8,191 bases of DNA from JAQUVS01 sp964389735 (lineage in GTDB: Bacteria; Bacillota_I; Bacilli_A; RF39; UBA660): contig CAYMEJ010000040.1 of assembly GCA_964389735.1 (NCBI GenBank), forward strand, positions 1 through 8,191. Reading direction: 5' to 3'. Positions 1-6,011 of this stretch are shown here, in pieces (within the stretch, counting starts at the first letter, position 1; each line of letters begins with the position of its first letter). Under the pieces are notes generated by a model. That model had not been told where the DNA came from. It searched no databases and saw only the letters and a list, made by a program, of their open reading frames with translations. The position numbers and the translations under genes were made by a program.

Positions 1-49
1 TCAACTAGGGTTTCAATAGTATTTTTTTAGTGTCTACTTTTTGTTGACA
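1..49 (+). mobile_element. Right end of an IS3-family-like insertion sequence (cut by window edge)
   Basis: The first 19 bases read on the plus strand as a transposase-like tail (Q-L-G-F-Q-stop), opposite to every chromosomal gene here. About 12 bases later comes TGTCTACTTTTTGTTGACA (31-49), which looks like an IS3-type terminal inverted repeat: it finishes in CA and sits just after the stop codon, as the right ends of IS3-family elements do. The rest of the element would lie left of the window. If 49 is the true boundary, the insertion lies 21 bp beyond the clpB stop codon. The assignment rests on remembered family resemblance over a very short stretch; neither the left end nor a target duplication is visible. 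Confidence 0.5.
2..19 (+). CDS. C-terminal end of probable IS3-family transposase (OrfB), partial
   Basis: Only five codons (Gln-Leu-Gly-Phe-Gln) and a TAG stop at 17-19 are inside the window. IS3-family integrase-type transposases often end in a segment like SPxxYRxQLGxx followed closely by the stop codon and right inverted repeat, and this tail with its following repeat fits. No catalytic DDE residue is visible, so the call depends entirely on the context and on the repeat at 31-49. Confidence 0.4.
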   Translation, partial: QLGFQ

Positions 50-70
50 ACTTCACTTAATTGCTTCTTT

Positions 71-2170
71 TTATTTTACAATATATTCTTTTTTATCATT
101 GTCATAATCTATTGTTAAATTGCTTGAATAATTTATATCATTATTTATTATTTTTTTTGCAAGAATTGTTTCAATGGTTCTACTAACTAATCTTTTTAAT
201 GGTCTTGCTCCATAATTAATATCATAGCCTTCTTCTATTAAATTATTTCTTGCATTGTCAGTTATATTGATATGTATATTTAAATCAATTAATCTTTCCT
301 CTATTTCTTTAATTATTTTATCTAATATTTTGGAAATATTTTCTTTTGATAAAGAATTGAATACTATTATTTCATCTATTCTATTTATAAATTCCGGTCT
401 AAAGTATTTTTTTAATTCTGGTAATACTTTATCTGTATTTCCGTCTAGTATATGATCACTACCAACATTAGAAGTCATTATTATAATTGTATTCTTAAAA
501 TCTACTGTACGTCCATTACTATCTGTTACTCTACCATCATCTAGTATTTGTAATAGTAAGTTTAATACTTCAGGATGTGCTTTTTCTATTTCATCAAATA
601 AAACTATACTATAAGGATTTCTTCTAACTGCTTCAGTTAATTGTCCTCCTTCTTCATAACCTACATATCCTGGAGGTGATCCAATTAATCTTGAAACAGA
701 AAATTTTTCCATATATTCACTCATATCAATTCTTATCATATGTTTTTTATCATCAAATAATTCATATGCCAGAGTTCTTGCTATTTCTGTTTTTCCTACT
801 CCAGTTGGTCCTAGAAAAATAAATGAACCTATAGGTCTATTTGGATCTTTTATTCCACTTCTTGATTTAATTATTGCATCACTTACTAATTTAATTGCAT
901 TATCTTGTCCAATTACTAATTTTTTCATATTTTCTTCTAGTGATAATAATTTTTCTTTTTCACTAGATATTAATTTTGTTACTGGTATATTAGTCCATTT
1001 AGATATAATATTTGCTATATCATTTTCTTCTACTATATCACTTAATAATTTATTTTTTTCTACATTATTAAGTTCAATTAATTCTTTTTCCAATTTAGGA
1101 ATAGTACCATGTCTTAGTATTGCTGCTTGTTCTAGATTATAATCATTTTCTGCTTGATCAAGTTCAAATTTAGCTTGTTCAATTTCTTTTTTCTTTTTCT
1201 TTATATCGTCATTTATTGATTTTTCTTTATTCCAAGCTTCAGTTAATTCTTGTTCTTTTTCTTTTAAATTTGATAATGTTTCATCTATTGATTCAACTCT
1301 TTTTTTAGATAATTCGTCTTTTTCTTTTTTTATTGCCTGTTTTTCTATCTCTAATCTCATTATTTCTCTAGTTAGAGTATCTAACTCAATTGGAACACTA
1401 TCCATTTGTACTCTTATAGTTGCACATGCTTCATCTACTAAATCTATTGCTTTATCAGGTAAATATCTATCTGTAATATATCTATTAGAAAGTGTTGCTG
1501 CTGCTATTAAAGCTTTATCTTGGATTGTTACACCATGATGTATTTCAAATCTTTCTTTTAATCCTCTTAAAATTGAAATTGTATCTTCTACATTTGGTTC
1601 ACTGACTTTTATTTTTTGAAATCTTCTTTCAAGTGCTCCATCTTTTTCTATATATTTTCTATATTCATTTAATGTTGTTGCCCCAATTACATGAATTTCA
1701 CCTCTTGCTAGCATAGGTTTTAATATATTTGATGTATCCATTGCTCCTTCTGCACCAGTTCCTACAATAGTATGAATTTCGTCAATAAACATTATTATAG
1801 AACCTTCTGATTTTTTTACTTCATTAAGTACATTTTTTAGTCTTTCTTCAAATTCTCCTCTGTATTTAGCACCTGCTACAAGAGATGCCATATCAAGTTC
1901 CCATATTGTTTTATTCTTTAAACTATTAGGTACATCTCCTTTTACTATTCTTAATGCTAATCCTTCTACAATAGCTGTTTTACCTACACCAGGTTCTCCA
2001 ATTAATACTGGATTGTTCTTTGTTTTTCTAGATAAAATACGTGTAATACTACGAATTTCTTCATCTCTACCTATTACTGGATCGATTTTTCCATTTCTTA
2101 CATCTTCGATGATATTACGTCCATATTTTTCTAGTACATTTTCATTATTTTCTTGTTCATTATTATACAT
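71..2170 (-). CDS. clpB: ClpB-type disaggregase ATPase lacking the N-terminal domain
   Basis: An AAA+ unfoldase of the Hsp100 family that, with DnaK/DnaJ/GrpE, pulls polypeptides out of aggregates in the cytoplasm. Seen in the 699-residue product: first nucleotide-binding domain with Walker A GEPGVGKT (58-65), pore loop around Tyr103, Walker B ending in IDE (129-131) and arginine fingers at 182-183; a long charged coiled-coil middle domain (about 260-385) typical of ClpB rather than ClpC; second ATPase domain with GPTGVGKT (454-461), pore loop Tyr502, LFDE (524-527), Arg597 and sensor-2 GARP (654-657). No ClpP-binding IGF/VGF loop is evident, so it should act without protease. The usual N-terminal substrate domain of about 150 residues is absent, as in mycoplasma ClpB. 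The ATG at 2170 is preferred over GTG at 2179 because the GTG lies inside the Shine-Dalgarno AAAGGGTG. It is transcribed alone from a CIRCE promoter; no terminator is seen before the IS end. Confidence 0.95.
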   Translation of the reverse strand: MYNNEQENNENVLEKYGRNIIEDVRNGKIDPVIGRDEEIRSITRILSRKTKNNPVLIGEPGVGKTAIVEGLALRIVKGDVPNSLKNKTIWELDMASLVAGAKYRGEFEERLKNVLNEVKKSEGSIIMFIDEIHTIVGTGAEGAMDTSNILKPMLARGEIHVIGATTLNEYRKYIEKDGALERRFQKIKVSEPNVEDTISILRGLKERFEIHHGVTIQDKALIAAATLSNRYITDRYLPDKAIDLVDEACATIRVQMDSVPIELDTLTREIMRLEIEKQAIKKEKDELSKKRVESIDETLSNLKEKEQELTEAWNKEKSINDDIKKKKKEIEQAKFELDQAENDYNLEQAAILRHGTIPKLEKELIELNNVEKNKLLSDIVEENDIANIISKWTNIPVTKLISSEKEKLLSLEENMKKLVIGQDNAIKLVSDAIIKSRSGIKDPNRPIGSFIFLGPTGVGKTEIARTLAYELFDDKKHMIRIDMSEYMEKFSVSRLIGSPPGYVGYEEGGQLTEAVRRNPYSIVLFDEIEKAHPEVLNLLLQILDDGRVTDSNGRTVDFKNTIIIMTSNVGSDHILDGNTDKVLPELKKYFRPEFINRIDEIIVFNSLSKENISKILDKIIKEIEERLIDLNIHINITDNARNNLIEEGYDINYGARPLKRLVSRTIETILAKKIINNDINYSSNLTIDYDNDKKEYIVK

Positions 2171-2193
2171 AATTATCACCCTTTCATATATGT

Positions 2194-2221
2194 ATTATAC
2201 TCATTAATTGGCACTTGTCAA
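2194..2221 (-). promoter_or_regulatory. clpB sigma-A promoter
   Basis: On the minus strand a perfect -35 TTGACA (2216-2221) and a perfect -10 TATAAT (2194-2199) are separated by 16 bp. The expected start of transcription is near 2187, giving a leader of roughly 17 nt. The -35 hexamer lies within the CIRCE element, so a bound repressor would block polymerase. Confidence 0.88.
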
Positions 2222-2234
2222 TAGTGAGTGCTAA
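2208..2234 (-). promoter_or_regulatory. CIRCE operator (HrcA binding site)
   Basis: The 27-bp element reads TTGGCACTT-N9-GAGTGCTAA on the plus strand. The family consensus is TTAGCACTC-N9-GAGTGCTAA, so one arm is perfect and the other has two substitutions, with the exact 9-bp spacer. It covers the clpB -35 box. By established knowledge, HrcA binds CIRCE and releases it on heat stress, with GroEL helping HrcA activity. No hrcA gene is in the window. Confidence 0.92.
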
Positions 2235-2245
2235 TTTTTTTAAAA

Positions 2246-2270
2246 GAAAAAAAGATTACTACTAATCTTT
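2246..2270 (-). terminator. Intrinsic terminator of topB
   Basis: A perfect 8-bp inverted repeat, AAAGATTA and TAATCTTT (2251-2258 and 2263-2270) with a 4-nt loop, is followed on the minus strand by a T-rich run. It begins 33 bp after the topB stop codon and separates topB from the clpB promoter. Confidence 0.85.
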
Positions 2271-2303
2271 ATATATTATTAAAATATTTTGTTACATTAT
2301 ACA

Positions 2304-4424
2304 TTAATTTCTATTATTTTGTTGATTATCAAAATCAAAACTAATTTTTCCTTCTTCTAATTTTAACTTAGCTGAGAATTCTTTATTATTTTTTGATATA
2401 AATCCTTCTATTTTAGAAGATGTTCCTGTTGATAATAGTAATTCTATATTTCTCTTTGATATTATTCTTTTACAAATATTTCCATTTATTTTAAATGTGC
2501 ATCCTTCTTTATATCCAGTACATCCATATCCATATCTATTTTTAATAACGTCTTTATTGCATAATGGACATTTTCCTACTATATCTCCATAGAATCCTGT
2601 ATTAGTATCTTTTTCTATAGGTAAATCCTTATTATTAAATACTTCACTTATTTCTTTTTTAGCTAGATCTACTACATCATCTATTTTTATTTCTGCATGA
2701 TATACTTTTTTAAGTCCTTGACCTAATGTACTTGTTTTATATTTATCCATATTAATATTCATTTCTTTTAAGGATTCAATTAAGTATTCTCCTTTTGGTT
2801 TAATATAGTAAACATCTTTTTTTAATTCAATATATTCACTTTTTATAGCATTATCTATAATACCTGTTCTTGTTGCTTCTGTTCCTAATTCTAATCCCTC
2901 AAATATTGCCTTATAATCTTCTGTATCATCTTCATTTTCATCATCTTTTTTATTTTTATCTTCTTTAAATGGGTTCTTTAAATAATTATTAAGTGTCTCA
3001 ATTGTATAATGTTTAGGTGGATTAGTTTTCTTTTCTAATGGTTTAAAGTTAATATTGACTTCGTCACCAATATTTAAATTAGGAAGTATTTTATCATTCT
3101 TACTATATTCGTCATATTTAGTCCATCCTTTATCTATGATAACCATTCCTTTTAATGTGAATTCTTCTAATTCTCCTAGTTTAATAACTATTTCTGTTTT
3201 TTCTACTTTGCATTCTTCACTACAGAAGACTGCTACAAATCTTCTTAATACTGTTGTGTATACTATTTTTTCATCTTCTGTTAATTTAGTTTTATCTGGT
3301 ATTTTATAAGTAGGCGTAAGTGCTGAATGGGATTCTATTTTAGAGTCATCAAAGATAGTTTTCTTATCTTTAAATTCTACTGGGTATCCTAATTTATTTA
3401 TATTATTTAGAATCGTTTTTATTTTGCTTTTCTCATTTGTAGCTAAATATTCTGAGTTAGTACGAGGATATGTTAAATAACCATCTTCATATAGTTTTTG
3501 TATTACTGATAATGATTTATCCATAGGCATTTTATATTTTTTACCTAAAAAGTTTTGTAGTTTAGATAATGAATATAGCTTACCTGCATTTAAAGTATCT
3601 TTCTTTACTTTTTTATCTTTAACAATTGCTTTTTCATTGTTATATTTGTCGCACATATCTAGTGCTTTTTTTTGTTCATTTTTATCAAACTTTTCTTTTG
3701 ATGTTAACTCTACTTCTTCCCCATTTGTTTTTTCATTAGATGATATTCCATAATATATATCTTGAACAAAGTTTTTAATTTCTAAGTCTCTATCATAGAT
3801 TGCTTTTACTATAGGTATTATTACTCTTCCTACTCTTAATAATAAACCTTTTTTTAATGTTGCATATCTAGTTAGATTAACTCCATATAACCAATCTATA
3901 TATGTTCTTGCAAAACCTTCATTAGCTAAATTATCATATTCTGTTTCACTTTTCATTTCTAGTAGACCTTGTTTTACTGTTTCAGGAGTTTGATCAGGTA
4001 ACCAAAGTCTTAATAGTTTTTTATTAGTATTAAGAGCATTTTCTATACATAATCTTACTATTATTTCTCCTTCTCTATCCGAGTCTCCTGCATTTACTAC
4101 TGTATCAACATCTTCTCTATTAATAAGTGTTTTTATTATATTAAATTGATTTACAACACCTGTATCTATTTGTTTATTCTTATCTTTTTTTAAATTGAAT
4201 TTAAATTTTTCTGGGTAACATGGAATATTATCCATACTCCATTTAATATTTGTTTCTTTATTTTCATTATAATCTTCAATATCATATAAAGTGAATAGAT
4301 GTCCAAAAGCCCATGTTACTAAATATTCTTTATTTTCATAATAACCATTTTTTCTTTGCATGGTACCTATACCTGCAACGATATTACGGGCTAAGCTTGG
4401 TTTTTCTGCGATGATTAATATCAT
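2304..4424 (-). CDS. topB: DNA topoisomerase III (type IA)
   Basis: A type IA topoisomerase that cuts and rejoins one DNA strand through a tyrosyl-5'-phosphate link, relaxing negative supercoils and decatenating replication or recombination intermediates. Seen in the 706-residue product: Toprim domain with IIAEKPS (4-10) and metal-binding DSDREGE (114-120); catalytic Tyr319 in LTYPRT; the GTEATRTGII segment near 514-522; a single C4 zinc finger (Cys619, 622, 635, 642); and a C-terminal repeat of the Firmicute TopB kind (about 651-700, with IEGFISK and FSAKL). Odd points: the family motif GRVQTP reads GRVIIP (199-204), and an acidic lysine-rich insert occupies about 487-503. ATG at 4424 is chosen over GTG at 4433, which is part of the Shine-Dalgarno AAAGGAGTG. 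It is a single-gene unit between terminators. Chromosomal housekeeping is more likely than an ICE-borne copy, since no conjugation genes are nearby. Confidence 0.93.
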   Translation of the reverse strand: MILIIAEKPSLARNIVAGIGTMQRKNGYYENKEYLVTWAFGHLFTLYDIEDYNENKETNIKWSMDNIPCYPEKFKFNLKKDKNKQIDTGVVNQFNIIKTLINREDVDTVVNAGDSDREGEIIVRLCIENALNTNKKLLRLWLPDQTPETVKQGLLEMKSETEYDNLANEGFARTYIDWLYGVNLTRYATLKKGLLLRVGRVIIPIVKAIYDRDLEIKNFVQDIYYGISSNEKTNGEEVELTSKEKFDKNEQKKALDMCDKYNNEKAIVKDKKVKKDTLNAGKLYSLSKLQNFLGKKYKMPMDKSLSVIQKLYEDGYLTYPRTNSEYLATNEKSKIKTILNNINKLGYPVEFKDKKTIFDDSKIESHSALTPTYKIPDKTKLTEDEKIVYTTVLRRFVAVFCSEECKVEKTEIVIKLGELEEFTLKGMVIIDKGWTKYDEYSKNDKILPNLNIGDEVNINFKPLEKKTNPPKHYTIETLNNYLKNPFKEDKNKKDDENEDDTEDYKAIFEGLELGTEATRTGIIDNAIKSEYIELKKDVYYIKPKGEYLIESLKEMNINMDKYKTSTLGQGLKKVYHAEIKIDDVVDLAKKEISEVFNNKDLPIEKDTNTGFYGDIVGKCPLCNKDVIKNRYGYGCTGYKEGCTFKINGNICKRIISKRNIELLLSTGTSSKIEGFISKNNKEFSAKLKLEEGKISFDFDNQQNNRN

Positions 4425-4444
4425 AGTATTCACTCCTTTAATAT

Positions 4445-4453
4445 ATTATAACA
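4445..4453 (-). promoter_or_regulatory. topB extended -10 promoter
   Basis: The minus strand carries TGTTATAAT, a perfect -10 with a TG extension, directly after the preceding terminator's T-run. No good -35 is seen at 17 bp (AAGATA). The predicted start near 4438-4440 would leave a leader of only about 15 nt, beginning almost at the Shine-Dalgarno site. Confidence 0.65.
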
Positions 4454-4454
4454 T

Positions 4455-4478
4455 AAAAAAAGCACATTATCTTGTGCT
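4455..4478 (-). terminator. Intrinsic terminator of the XRE/membrane protein operon
   Basis: A 6-bp stem AGCACA/TGTGCT (4461-4466 and 4473-4478) with a 6-nt loop is followed on the minus strand by a run of six T. It starts 5 bp after the membrane-protein stop codon and runs straight into the topB promoter. Confidence 0.8.
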
Positions 4479-4483
4479 AATGG

Positions 4484-4897
4484 CTAATTTTTCTTTGTTT
4501 CTATAGTAATTATAATTATTAATATTACCATTTCTAGGAATGATGCTCCTGCTAAGCATAGAGCAAGATCGGATTCTTTTAGGAATACCAAAACTATAGT
4601 TGCTAATGCTTGTAATAATAAGCATATTCTAAATGCTAAGGCATAAGAATTTGTCATTATTTTAATATTTCTTTCATCAGTATCTGCTATTTCTGTTGCT
4701 TTTCTTCTTTCAGGATTACTATAGTCTCTTATAGTTTTAATTATTAATACTAATGCTGTTCCACCTAATCCAGAACCAAATCCAGTTATAAATGCACTTT
4801 GTTCTACATCTATTACTATTCCATATACTAGTGCTGCAATTCCTATTAGGAACATAAATATTCCTATTGTTAGTTTATTTTTCATATAACAATTCAT
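4484..4897 (-). CDS. Four-helix membrane protein with DER motif (DUF2178-like), XRE partner
   Basis: A 137-residue integral membrane protein. Hydrophobic segments lie at about 10-29, 37-55, 85-106 and 109-131, with a charged loop (about 56-82) holding the motif ADTDERNIKI. A DER motif between pairs of membrane helices recalls the DUF2178 family, commonly found next to XRE regulators; that assignment is from memory and moderate. The ATG at 4897 is chosen because GAGGAG lies 7 nt upstream, and it starts one base after the XRE stop codon, so translation is probably coupled. The layout (small repressor plus membrane protein in one mRNA) suggests the membrane protein senses something or restrains the repressor, but no biochemical function is known to me. 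Confidence 0.82.
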   Translation of the reverse strand: MNCYMKNKLTIGIFMFLIGIAALVYGIVIDVEQSAFITGFGSGLGGTALVLIIKTIRDYSNPERRKATEIADTDERNIKIMTNSYALAFRICLLLQALATIVLVFLKESDLALCLAGASFLEMVILIIIITIETKKN

Positions 4898-4898
4898 A

Positions 4899-5096
4899 TT
4901 ATTTCTCCTCATAAATAAATATTTCTTCAATAGGTAATTTAAAATAATTACTTATTTTAAATGCTAAAAATATACTTGGTGCATATTTTCCATTTTCTAA
5001 TGAAGATATTGTTTGTCTGGATACTTCAAGAATATTAGCTAGTTCTTCTTGATTAATCCCTTTTTTCTTTCTTAATTCTTCTAATTTGTTTTTCAA
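4899..5096 (-). CDS. XRE-family helix-turn-helix repressor
   Basis: A 65-residue single-domain regulator. The lambda-repressor-type fold is clear: EELRKKKGINQEELANIL, then the recognition region VSRQTISSLENGKYAPS, then the closing helices LAFKISNYFKLPIEEIF. The first ATG in frame (5108) is rejected because its codon is part of the Shine-Dalgarno GGAGG; a TTG at 5094-5096, five bases after GGAGG, gives the start M-K-N-K-L-E-E-L-R usual for this family. It lies one base upstream of the membrane-protein gene. Two matched palindromes at its own promoter (5111-5130 and 5158-5177) are the likely binding sites, implying self-repression. A toxin-antitoxin role is possible in principle, but the partner looks like a membrane sensor or anti-regulator rather than a toxin. 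Confidence 0.92.
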   Translation of the reverse strand: MKNKLEELRKKKGINQEELANILEVSRQTISSLENGKYAPSIFLAFKISNYFKLPIEEIFIYEEK

Positions 5097-5101
5097 TAGG
5101 G

Positions 5102-5106
5102 CCTCC
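5102..5106 (-). promoter_or_regulatory. Shine-Dalgarno site fixing a TTG start for the XRE gene
   Basis: GGAGG on the minus strand shares its first G with the ATG codon at 5106-5108, so that ATG cannot be the start used with this site. Five bases further on is TTG (5094-5096), in frame and at the right distance. Confidence 0.75.
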
Positions 5107-5110
5107 ATTA

Positions 5111-5130
5111 ATGTAAAATTAACTTTACAT
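5111..5130. promoter_or_regulatory. Operator O1 of the XRE operon
   Basis: The 20-bp palindrome ATGTAAAATTAACTTTACAT has one mismatched pair. It covers the predicted transcription start (about 5129) of the XRE promoter and shares its arms with O2. Position and symmetry suggest a repressor site; binding by the adjacent XRE protein is inferred. Confidence 0.75.
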
Positions 5131-5135
5131 TTAAT

Positions 5136-5164
5136 AATATACTACTACTTTTATATTATGTCAA
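5136..5164 (-). promoter_or_regulatory. XRE operon sigma-A promoter
   Basis: On the minus strand a perfect -35 TTGACA (5159-5164) is followed after exactly 17 bp by TATATT (5136-5141), one change from the -10 consensus. Start of transcription is predicted near 5129. One palindrome overlaps the -35 and another the start site. Confidence 0.88.
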
Positions 5165-5177
5165 GTACACTTTACAT
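5158..5177. promoter_or_regulatory. Operator O2 of the XRE operon
   Basis: ATGTCAAGTACACTTTACAT, a 20-bp palindrome with two mismatched pairs, shares with O1 the arms ATGTnAA and ACTTTACAT. It contains the -35 hexamer. Its centre is 47 bp from that of O1, so the two sites bracket the promoter. Confidence 0.72.
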
Positions 5178-5183
5178 TTTTTT

Positions 5184-5226
5184 AAAAAAAAATAAACAAG
5201 TATCTTATTAATAAGTTTTCTTGTTT
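5184..5226 (-). terminator. Intrinsic terminator of the CarD-like/alpha-CTD-like operon
   Basis: On the minus strand AAACAAG (5220-5226) pairs with CTTGTTT (5194-5200), with a second small palindrome CTTATTAATAAG between them, and is followed by T and a run of nine A on the plus strand (T on the transcript). The outer stem begins inside the last codons of the alpha-CTD-like gene, so gene end and terminator overlap. Confidence 0.72.
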
Positions 5227-5420
5227 AAATCGTAACCTTTTAATTGTAAATGCACAATAATATGATTAATATCTGAGTCACTTAATTTAATTTTTTTTAA
5301 GTCTTGCCTTCTTAGTACCCATAAATCTTTTATTTTAAATATACTGTTATCTTTTAATATATTGTTTGTTTTTTCATTTAATCCTAATACTTCTATATCA
5401 TTTTCTATAAATTTGTTCAT
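5208..5420 (-). CDS. Free-standing RNA polymerase alpha-CTD-like protein
   Basis: A 70-residue protein whose residues 9-65 can be laid against the C-terminal domain of RNA polymerase alpha: IEVLGLNEKTNNILK matches the first helix region (IDDLELTVRSANCLK in E. coli), then a central helix pair, then the closing segment ending in KGYDL (RGLSL). It has no alpha N-terminal domain. The DNA-contacting positions are only partly kept: E. coli Arg265 is Lys17 and Asn268 is Asn20, but the helix-hairpin-helix residues Gly296-Lys-Lys-Ser are Ser47-Asp-Ser-Asp, so DNA binding by that loop is probably weakened and a protein contact is possible. Start: GAGG lies 7 nt before ATG at 5420. It follows the CarD-like gene by 12 bp and shares its promoter and terminator. 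The similarity was judged by eye; a generic helix-hairpin-helix protein is the alternative. Confidence 0.72.
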   Translation of the reverse strand: MNKFIENDIEVLGLNEKTNNILKDNSIFKIKDLWVLRRQDLKKIKLSDSDINHIIVHLQLKGYDLNKKTY

Positions 5421-5432
5421 TTCATTACCTCA

Positions 5433-5930
5433 TTAATTATTTAATAGATAATCTACTTTATCTATTATATATTTTTTTGTATCATCATATGTTAAATTTA
5501 GTGCTATTGAGAATTCATTATATAAAATACCTTCTGCTATTTCAAAATATGTATGATCTTTAGCATTTTCTTTTTTACCATTATTTTTTCTATCTTGATT
5601 TCTACAATATGTTGTTTTTATTATTTTAATTAAATCTTCATGTGTTCCATTTTTGATTAATTCTTTATAATGGTATTCTAAAAGTTTTTCATTAGTATCT
5701 GTAATATTTTCTATTGTGGGAATCTTTTTTATTAATTCTTCTATTTCTTTTTTAGATATAACATTTCTAATAAATTCATTTTTATCATCAATAGGTAATT
5801 CTATTTTTAAAGATTCATCCTTAATAGGTATTAAAATATAGTAGTCTTTATTATAAAGATGATTTTTTCTTATTTCTGTTATTTTACAGACGTCTTTTTT
5901 ATAAACTACATAGTCATTAACCTTATACAT
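5433..5930 (-). CDS. CarD-like RNA polymerase-binding transcription factor
   Basis: CarD/CdnL proteins bind the beta subunit of RNA polymerase through an N-terminal Tudor-like domain and stabilise open promoter complexes. The 165-residue product starts with the expected fold: NDYVVYKKDVCKITEI (5-20), further strands to about 50, and the linker LPIDDKNEFIRNVISKKEIEELI (45-67). Its C-terminal part is helical (EYHYKELIKNG; HTYFEIAEGILYNEFSIALNLTYDDTKKYI at 126-155), like the small Firmicute CarD proteins. A basic patch DRKNNGKK lies at 113-120. ATG at 5930 is chosen: AAAGGGGG stands 8 nt upstream, while the in-frame TTG at 5972 lies within the leader hairpin and has no ribosome site. First gene of an operon with the alpha-CTD-like gene. 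Confidence 0.85.
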   Translation of the reverse strand: MYKVNDYVVYKKDVCKITEIRKNHLYNKDYYILIPIKDESLKIELPIDDKNEFIRNVISKKEIEELIKKIPTIENITDTNEKLLEYHYKELIKNGTHEDLIKIIKTTYCRNQDRKNNGKKENAKDHTYFEIAEGILYNEFSIALNLTYDDTKKYIIDKVDYLLNN

Positions 5931-5957
5931 ATTATTTTCCCCCTTTAAAAATAAAAT

Positions 5958-6001
5958 CGAGTAATTATGCAACTGGATTTACGCAATTACATAGCTACTC
6001 G
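5958..6001 (-). promoter_or_regulatory. Leader hairpin / possible attenuator of the CarD-like operon
   Basis: In the transcript, positions 6001 to 5958 can fold into a single hairpin of 18 paired positions (three G-U, one C-A mismatch) around the 8-nt loop CGUAAAUC. The outer arms begin CGAGUA and end UACUCG. It starts about 4 nt after the predicted transcription start and is followed by AUUUUAUUUUU just before the Shine-Dalgarno site, so it resembles an intrinsic terminator. It could be an attenuator, a stabilising 5' cap hairpin or a protein-binding site. An AUG directly followed by UAA sits in the 5' arm. No known riboswitch class is recognised. Confidence 0.68.
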
Positions 6002-6011
6002 TTGTAGTTAT

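Noticed and set aside
255..455. Plus-strand open frame of 66 codons inside clpB
   Set aside because: It is antisense to conserved ClpB sequence, has no ribosome site, and its composition is that of reversed A+T-rich coding DNA.
2013..2207. Plus-strand open frame of 64 codons across the clpB start and promoter
   Set aside because: It lies opposite the ClpB Walker A region and the clpB promoter, with no promoter or ribosome site of its own.
3055..3309. Plus-strand open frame of 84 codons inside topB
   Set aside because: Antisense to topB; no ribosome site and no recognisable family.
5931..5972. Longer N-terminus for the CarD-like protein starting at TTG 5972
   Set aside because: The extra 14 codons run through the leader hairpin and the Shine-Dalgarno site; the CarD fold begins at the ATG at 5930.
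5958..6001. The leader hairpin as a plus-strand terminator or known riboswitch
   Set aside because: On the plus strand it is followed by GTTGTAGTTATATT with no immediate T-run and no gene precedes it in that direction; no conserved riboswitch core was recognised.
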